DNA from: Enoplolaimus lenunculus
Lineage: Eukaryota > Nematoda > Enoplea > Enoplida > Thoracostomopsidae
Direction of reading: 5' to 3'
Assembly: GCA_030248215.1 (NCBI GenBank)
Contig: JASANG010003304.1
Coordinates: 154,785-218,784 of the forward strand
Length of the DNA: 64,000 bases
Below the pieces are notes generated by a model, which had not been told where the DNA came from, searched no databases, and worked only from the letters and a program-made list of their open reading frames with translations. The translations under genes and the position numbers were made by a program. Shown in pieces: positions 57,335-64,000 of the stretch. The first letter of the stretch is position 1, and every line of letters begins with the position of its first letter.

Positions 57335-57524
57335 TAAATACAATAATGTACGAGCAATAAACACACTGTGAGCATTGTTTAACATTTATAACATGTATGC
57401 GCGATGTAACAATCAGCTTGTGGGTCAGGGCGCATTTTTTCGAACAACAAGTTAAAACAAGTGCTTATGTTAAGAAGCGAAAATTAAGGTTCGGAAACCC
57501 AAAAAAATACAAAATCGAGTTTCG

Positions 57525-57680
57525 GATATCCGAAATGGAAAATTTCATTTCGGATATCCGGATATCCGGATATATACGGATATCCGGATATATGGATATC
57601 CGGATATATGGATATCTGGAAAAATATACGGCAAGAATTGCCAGATATCCGAATATGAAAAAATATCCGATGCCCATCAC
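57525..57680. repeat. ATATCCGG palindromic microsatellite, second copy
   Basis: It is built from GGATATCCGGATAT units and ends at GATGCCCATCAC, the reverse of the GATGGGC edge at 53145. A shared edge suggests a defined repeat rather than random slippage. Confidence 0.75.
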
Positions 57681-57769
57681 TAGTTTCAACCAATCAACCA
57701 AATTGAATAATATGAAAAACGAAAAAAAATTGGTTAAACTAAGCATAGATTGCAAATAGTTGGTAGCAA

Positions 57770-58316
57770 GTATTCTTGTGAAAACTGGGCTGGGACCAAT
57801 TATTTGTACAAAACCAAGCGTAGGGATGAAACCAACTGTTGAAGTGAACATGGAACCAATGGCTGAGGTTAAACCTACATTTGCAGCGGCCCCAACAGTT
57901 GAAGTTAAACCAACTATTGGACTGAAAACAATCGTATAGTTGAAACCAACTGTTGGTGTAAAATCAATCGTTGGTGTAAAAATTAACCGCAAAGGTTAAG
58001 CCAGCCGTTGGGATGAAACAAACCGCTGGCATGAAACCAACAGTTGGTAGGGTTAAACCATCCGTTGGAATGGGGATAAACCAATCGTTGAGCTGAAACC
58101 AATCATCGGAATGAAACCCACCGTTTGGGTGACACCTACCGTTGCGTTCAAACCATCCGTCGATGTGAAGTTAATCTCTAGGGTAAAACCAGCAGTTGGT
58201 TTTACCCTATCGCTAACCGTTTGATTCAAGCAAGCCGTTGGGGAGAAAGCAATCGTTCTACAGAAACCAACCGCTGGGGTGAAATGAATCTTCTTTGAAA
58301 ATGTTAACGTTTGCAT
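57770..58316 (-). repeat. 18-bp minisatellite coding FTPTVG-like hexapeptides
   Basis: Units such as AAACCAACTGTTGGTGT recur about 25-30 times at multiples of 18 bp. On the minus strand both parts (58316-58053 and 57992-57750) share one frame and give hexapeptides like FTPTVG, LTSTVG and FIPMIG, starting at an ATG (58316). One stop separates the two parts. The constant Val/Ile-Gly pair every six residues recalls hexapeptide beta-helix repeats, but a non-coding minisatellite would give the same picture. Confidence 0.6.
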
Positions 58317-59116
58317 GTTGTGCGTTTAGTACCGACTGGTTTTTATTTTGGCGGTGTTATAAAATCGTTGTATAAAATGAGAATCTTTGTTCTCTCTTTC
58401 TGCTATATTTAAATGTTAGAAAAAATAATGTGATAATAAAAACACTTGCTAAAAACGTCGCTTAAATTTTGAAATTTACGTCTTTACTCTCGAATCTCAC
58501 TGCTTCATGTCGCTATGAGTTGCTCAGCTTGAATTAATACAGAAAATATAAAGTGGTTTAAACTGAGAATGACTCACTGTACTACATCATGTTTTAATGC
58601 GACAGTCACTCAACGTACTTTCTGTTTACTTTTCTCAGCCATAAGTCGCGGCGCTTCAACTGTCATGTGTTATGCATCATCCACACTAAATCTTGTACAC
58701 TAGGTGCAAATTAGAAAATCCATTCCATAACACTATCAAAATTTTAATAGAAAATTTTATCCGTGTAAGAATGAAATTTTTGCACAGCACGAATATTTCA
58801 CCTTAAAGATAAATTGTAATTTACAATTTAAAACAGAATCGTTAAACGTGTGTTTTTATCGCTATCATGTACGTAATTGACCTCGGTCAGTGGATGTCGT
58901 TCAAGAATTGAGCATTTTATATTATTGAAATTTTCAGACATGAAACTTAAAAATAATATATTTTGCCACATTTGTAGTTGACAAATTTTGATTTACATTA
59001 TTTTTACGAATGAGAATTTTACGAAAGTTTTTTTTGCGTGTAATGGAATTGTCATCTGAGAAGTTGATTTTTCAGTGTGCAGAGAAAAATTTCAAATATT
59101 GTAACAGTGCTTTTAT
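58317..59116. other. Gene-free stretch
   Basis: AT-rich; no gene, repeat or RNA recognised. Confidence 0.4.
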
Positions 59117-60053
59117 TGCGGGGTTCACGTTATAACTGGGGCAGTCGGGTTATGTTTTGTCACATGTTGATTCGACATCAACATAAAGTTTTGTTACCAT
59201 CATATGATACGGTAAGCAAAAGTCGAATATCATGTGATATTTCTATACAAAGCACGGGTGTTCATATTATCTCAGCATACAAGTGTTCCAATGTCACGTG
59301 ACATAATCAGACAAATTGCTGAGTGTCATATGATATTCCAAATTAACAGCATATATGATATGATATTCAAAGCCGGATTTGGAGTATCATATGATATTCC
59401 ATTATGTAGTTTAAGATGTATACAATCCGCTAAAATTTTGAATATTCCCTCCCAAATTGGAATTTTTCTGCCAAAATTTGAATTTTCCCGCGAAATTTTG
59501 AATTTTTGCGCTAAAATTTAAATTGCCCGCCAAAATTTGAATTTTCCCACCTGAATTTGAATTTGCCGCCAAAATTTGAATTTTCAAGCAAAATTTGAAT
59601 TTTTCCGCCAAAATTTCAATTTCCCACCAAAATTTGAATTTCCCGCCAAAATTTGAATTTCCCGCCAAAATTTGAGTTTCCTGCTAAAATTAGAGTTTGC
59701 CACCAAAATTTGAATTTTCCCGCCAAAATTTGAATTTCCCGCCAAAATTTGAATTTCCCGCCAAAATTTGATTTTCCCGCCAATTACATGTCGATTAGTA
59801 TCATATGATATACCAAACCTAGTTATGCAACTGACTTAGTAGACATTTTCAAAATGATTATATGATATTGACAGACAACGTAGGGAATATCATATGATAT
59901 TGAAAGACATAACGTGACCGATACGTGATGTTAGCAGACAACCACTGTTTTTTGAATATCATATTGGGTTACATCGCAGACAAAACGTTACCCAATATAT
60001 ACAACGTGACAAAACGTGGCCCAGCTGCAACCATTTATAACGTGAACCTCGCA
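59117..60053 (+). mobile_element. Family B TIR element, copy 5, 937 bp
   Basis: The left end is TGCGGGGTTCACGTTATAAC and the inverted right end is TGCGAGGTTCACGTTATAAA. Target duplication is not clear. The interior has many ATATCATATGATAT palindromes (for example near 59328, 59385, 59800 and 59890) and is enlarged by a CCCGCCAAAATTTGAATTTT array at 59420-59785. No gene. Confidence 0.75.
59420..59785 (-). repeat. GGCGGGAAATTCAAATTTT-type array in family B copy 5
   Basis: About 18 units of the same minisatellite seen in family C lie between two ATATCATATGATAT-bearing flanks. Confidence 0.85.
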
Positions 60054-60849
60054 GTAACCCATATCTTGCTGATGTCATTTTAAACTGACGGCAGAAAAAA
60101 GGTCTATAACTTTGAAGTTGCAACTCATCCAAACTCTATTTTCTGTTATCTTTTTCAGTGTGCCGTGTTCTTGGTAACTGCATTGGTTTGTGTGGCTAGT
60201 TGCATCTGCACATTTGTTATTTGGATTCCTATCATCAGCATCGTCCTTCTTCGGCATAAAAAATGTTCGAAAGTTAATAGTAAGAACTGTAACGTTATCG
60301 ACACAAACTTTGCTTGAAATAATACAAATACAGTATATCTTAAGATCTAAAGCAAAATTTCAAAGCGGTAGAATGATTTCGCTTTGTATGACACTTTTTG
60401 GTAGCGTAAGTTTAAACTGACATCATCAAGATGTAGGTACAGGCCTTTTCATCAACAGAAAATGACAAAATTTCACGTGCAAACGTATTTGCAATATGCG
60501 CCTAAAGCAACCAATTAATGGTATGTGCTGTTGTACGCTATAATCTAATCCAGAGTATACCTTAGTGTGATAGAAACAAGTTGTCTCGATGTCCTATGGA
60601 CAACATGTTTATGCCTTTGAAATTGAAAATTTTTAAAATATATGACTGAACACGGGATTAAAAACAACTGTTGGTTTACTATCATATTTAAAGTAAGTCT
60701 GCGAGTACACAATAGTTGAACTTTGCTGGAATATACTACAGTAATAGCGTATGACATTGCACACCTTTGAAATACGATCAACAATTTGCTACTTACGTTG
60801 GCACTGGTATTTCACACTGCATGGAATGCAATGTTCCGCAAAAAAGTTT
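60054..60849. other. Gene-free stretch
   Basis: AT-rich, with a short frame at 60190-60420 lacking a recognisable domain. No repeat identified. Confidence 0.4.
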
Positions 60850-61760
60850 GCACTTGCGTTGTCGCCAACGCCAGGCAAAGTTTAAGGTAAAATTTCAACT
60901 CACACCCCCTTGTGATACCGAGAAAATCCTAGTGCGGCCCCCTCTTACTTACTTACTTACCACCTGCACGCAACGCGCAGCACCCCCCGTCTTAGTCAGC
61001 GCCCCGAGAATTTCGAGTGCACCGTGTCGCCATACAGTGCACCGAAAACTCGGTTTGCTGTGTCGCGGCTCGCGCTTCGCGACTGAAAACCGAAGAAAAT
61101 CACAACTGAACTGAAATTTTCAGCCGTGCACTGCGTTTATATACCTTTTTCTCTCAGCTCTCAGCCAATGAAATTCTAAGCGAGGCAGGCGCGGTTCGAG
61201 CGATGCGATTGGCTGAAAATACTACGGCTGCAAGGAACCAATGAATTTTCACACAGGGCAGACGCAGCGAAGCCACGTGATTGGCTGACAAAACTCAGGT
61301 TGCGGAAGCCAATGAGAGGACATAAACAACTTTGTTAGGCGGCCTCTGATTGGCTGTAAGGGTTTACACGTAATCTCAACATTCTCAGCCAAGGGGTGGG
61401 CTGATAAAGTTAGGTTTAAGCGGTGTGGCCAAGGGGCAGGGGGCAATTTCCAACGTCGTAGGCAGGGCTGGCGGGATTGTACAATTCCCTCAAATACCGG
61501 TACGCGCGCATGACTTCTCGCTTAGGTTGTCCATTTCCGCGTACAGGGCTTATCTCACGGTCAATAATTAGAGCACCAGGTTACAATACAAAACAGAGTA
61601 TAAAAATTAAAGGCACGACAAAAATAGAAAACACAAAAACTAAACGAGATGTGCCAAAATCCAGTAAAACTAGAGAGCGGAATCTATGTCATAAGCGGCC
61701 AGGTTATTTAATCAACTGAAATTCACCACTACTACTCTAGCGGCTAGCGTGTGCCTACAG

Positions 61761-61837
61761 CCCTAGGATTTCTTTTACCAGACCAGCTAACGTACGTAGA
61801 CTGTACTAAAGCGTCACAAGTTCAAAATTCACTAGGG
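61761..61837 (+). tRNA. tRNA-like module in the inverted LTR (pseudo-tRNA)
   Basis: The span is 77 nt, as in the copy at 20909-20985. Acceptor pairing CCCTAG/CTAGGG is kept. The T-arm loop TTCAAAA is kept but its stem is weaker. Probably not functional. Confidence 0.35.
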
Positions 61838-62089
61838 TTTCCTACCCAACCTGGCCAACAAAACGATAATATAAACACAAAAGCACAAAAGATAAGGCAG
61901 ACGGGTACAAGGCGTACACATTTAAACGTCACAAATCCGTACACTCATAACTCCTGGTAAAGTGTCAAGACAGTCTCAAGAAAAATTTTCTGTGCCATCC
62001 CTGAAATGCTTACACTATGACTTCAACCTAACTCAAAGAACATACACACTCTAGACACTCTTAATCGGCTCAGAGAGTCCGCCAAAATT

Positions 62090-62960
62090 ACGGGCCTTGG
62101 ACTAGCCATAACTTTTCAAGTATCAGTTTCCGAACAGCGGTCAGGGTGGTTTTATTGCTCATTGCGATGCGCCGGACCCGATAGGACCGGTCCCAACCCT
62201 AGATTCCGGAAAACGTGATTTTGCATTTTTGGACCGGGGATCCGTAACGTGTTACACGTAATATTTCGAAAAATTCAAGTGCTAGTAACTTCTTAACGAT
62301 TCGTCCCAGACCCCGAGTCAGGGTATTTTTCTTGTTCAGCGTGAAAAGCTGCGTCGATTGATACCAATCTCGATACTTAATTCCAAAATTTGCATTTTTT
62401 GGATTTTTCGACCTCGGATCCGTAAATTTTTACACGCTAAATTTCGAAAACTATGGATACCTCTAACTCTGGAACGAATGACTTCCGACCCCCAGTCAGG
62501 GTATTTTTCTTACTCAGTTCGGCGAGCTCTATCGATTGGTAGGGGTTTCAACTGCGGATTCCGAAATTCGCATTTTTGCATTTTTCGACCCTTGGATCCG
62601 TAACTGCACATATAAAATGTTGAAAGTTTAAAAGTCCATAACTTTTGAACGAGAGGTCGGGGACCCCAAGTCAGGGTGGTTTTATTACTCAGCTCGATGA
62701 GCTGCGTCGAATGATATGGGTCTCGACCTCCGATTTTGAAATTCATGTTTTTGCATTTTTCCACCCTAGGATCCGTAAAATTTACACACAGTTGTCGAGG
62801 GACTTAGGTGGTCGTAACTTTCGATGGAAGGGCCCCAGACCCATGGTCAGGGTATTTTTATTGCTCAGCGCAGTGAGGTCTAACGATTGGCATAGGTTTC
62901 CCCAGCCTACCCGAGAATTCCTGTTTTGGCATTTTTACCTCCGGATCAGCACAATGCCAC
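62090..62960 (-). repeat. ~175-bp tandem array in the inverted LTR
   Basis: The reverse-strand anchor GGGTATTTTTCTTACTCAG-type recurs near 62152, 62328, 62507, 62682 and 62851. Five units at period ~175 match the long LTR unit for unit. Confidence 0.75.
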
Positions 62961-63330
62961 ACACAAAATCTCAAACTTAGGTTGGGCGTGATTTCTGAAC
63001 TATCAGTATCCGATCCGTGGTTAGGGTTATTACCCGTCCCGTCGGGTTATCGGTGCTACTCTGCGCAATGCAAATCTTCACGGCCTCTAGATACCCCGGA
63101 GTCGTAGAAACTAGACGCTAAACACAACCCCTCAACTGTAGATCCCAAATGTAACAAGTATAAAGGTGATGCCAGCGATGAACCGTAACACACTCTATGG
63201 GGTGTCCCTACGCGTAGTCACTCACTCTCAGAATTCAGCACCCGGTGCCCTCAGGTCCTGATTTGTCGTGATAAAAACCGTCGTGAATTTCATTCCCCTA
63301 AACTAACCTTTCTCTCGAAACCTCGAAACG

Positions 63331-64000
63331 CATTCCCTCTTAAATTCAAAATCAAATCGCTCAATAATTGTTATAGTGAAACTCTGTATGTCACTCGCGG
63401 GCCGCTATCTTTCAAGTGCTGCTCGAGCTGAATAAACGTTATGTGTATCTTTGAAATCCTTACGTGCGTCGATCATTAATTACCTAGTCTAACGGTCATA
63501 AACGCTGAAACGTCGTCTCAAACTACATTCCTAGCCTGTGTAAATCTTGTAATTTCAAAATATCACGCGTAATACTGAGACAAGAAAAAGTGAGATAAAA
63601 ACAAACTAGGGCTACATTGAGACGTAGACTAACTCTTGACGCACAGTTTGGATGTCACCTAGTGAATACTTACACAAAGCCGTGAGTATCCTAAAGTAGT
63701 ACAAGTTTGAGCAGTTGAGCGCCAGTCAGGGGGCACTCTACTTAGGGTTACGTAATTCGGCTAATTGAGTGATCGGTTAACCCGCGAATATCCATGTACA
63801 AAAACAACTTATACACATATATAGAAAAGACCATACTCAGTTACATACATAAAAAGTAGACATAGGTCCCTTCGAACATTTTCCGCACCAGCCATTTTCT
63901 CACTATTGCTGTGCCACCCCCTTTTGAACCCGCACACCCGCTATACAAAGTTATCTCTGCAATAACGGACGTTACTAATCGATGTTATAAAGTTTGCGTC
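63331..64000. other. Gene-free right edge
   Basis: No gene or clear repeat was recognised. It may belong to the inverted giant LTR or its flank. Confidence 0.35.

Larger units (their letters stand above)
55952..57409 (+). repeat. Repeat F, copy 2, split by family C copy 2
   Basis: The left piece is 55952-55987 and the right piece 57338-57409. Copy 1 at 54162-54253 lacks the insertion and so shows the site without family C. Confidence 0.65.
60850..63330 (-). repeat. Inverted partial giant LTR of the 13.6-kb element family (fossil)
   Basis: Reverse-complement similarity to about 19360-21910 of the long LTR is continuous. It includes the GTTGTCGCCAACGCC block, TATA box (61135-61143), CCAAT boxes, tRNA-like module (61761-61837), ~175-bp array (62090-62960) and the segment before the array. 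The end beyond the promoter is cut near 60850. The other end may continue toward the window edge, but I could not match it. Confidence 0.75.

Overview
This window looks like repeat-dominated, intron-era animal DNA, most likely from a nematode. I infer this from several signs: low GC over much of the window; degenerate TTAGGC-type repeats (the nematode telomere unit); arrays of GGCGGGAAATTCAAATTTT-like units of the kind common between nematode genes; many small TIR elements; and a proteasome fragment carrying GTDSRAT, which I recall from nematode beta-2 subunits. None of these proves the phylum. No complete host gene, rRNA or CRISPR array was recognised. Almost everything that can be named is a mobile element or its remains.

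Layout. (1) 1-8336 is the right part of a Gypsy-class endogenous retrovirus that looks whole where visible. One open frame runs in from the left edge and carries an envelope-like glycoprotein, then protease, reverse transcriptase, RNase H and integrase. A second ORF follows, then a 517-bp LTR. (2) 9817-23389 is a young 13.6-kb LTR element flanked by TACA. Its LTRs are very unequal (1.84 and 5.42 kb) and its interior has no recognisable gag-pol. The long LTR carries a 175-bp tandem array, an antisense tRNA-like module and a promoter with alternating CCAAT boxes. Diverged LTRs of the same family lie at about 24540-28532 and, inverted, at about 60850-63330. (3) 28.7-36.3 kb is a cluster of non-autonomous TIR elements of at least three families (called A, B and C here), mostly with TAA or TTA target duplications, which suggests PIF/Harbinger-type mobilisation. 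(4) 36272-43742 is an older, broken Gypsy element with gag, zinc knuckles, protease, RT, RNase H, integrase and a PHD-like finger. (5) 44.5-60 kb holds more TIR elements, minisatellites, and a 1.5-kb TIR element (54254-55762) that carries a piece of a proteasome beta-2 gene, a possible gene-capture event.

Working together: element 1 could in principle supply its own replication proteins. The giant-LTR element and all TIR elements look non-autonomous and would need proteins from elsewhere; no transposase was found here. Coordinates of repeat edges come from reading by eye. Those tied to a target duplication are good to a base; others are approximate.
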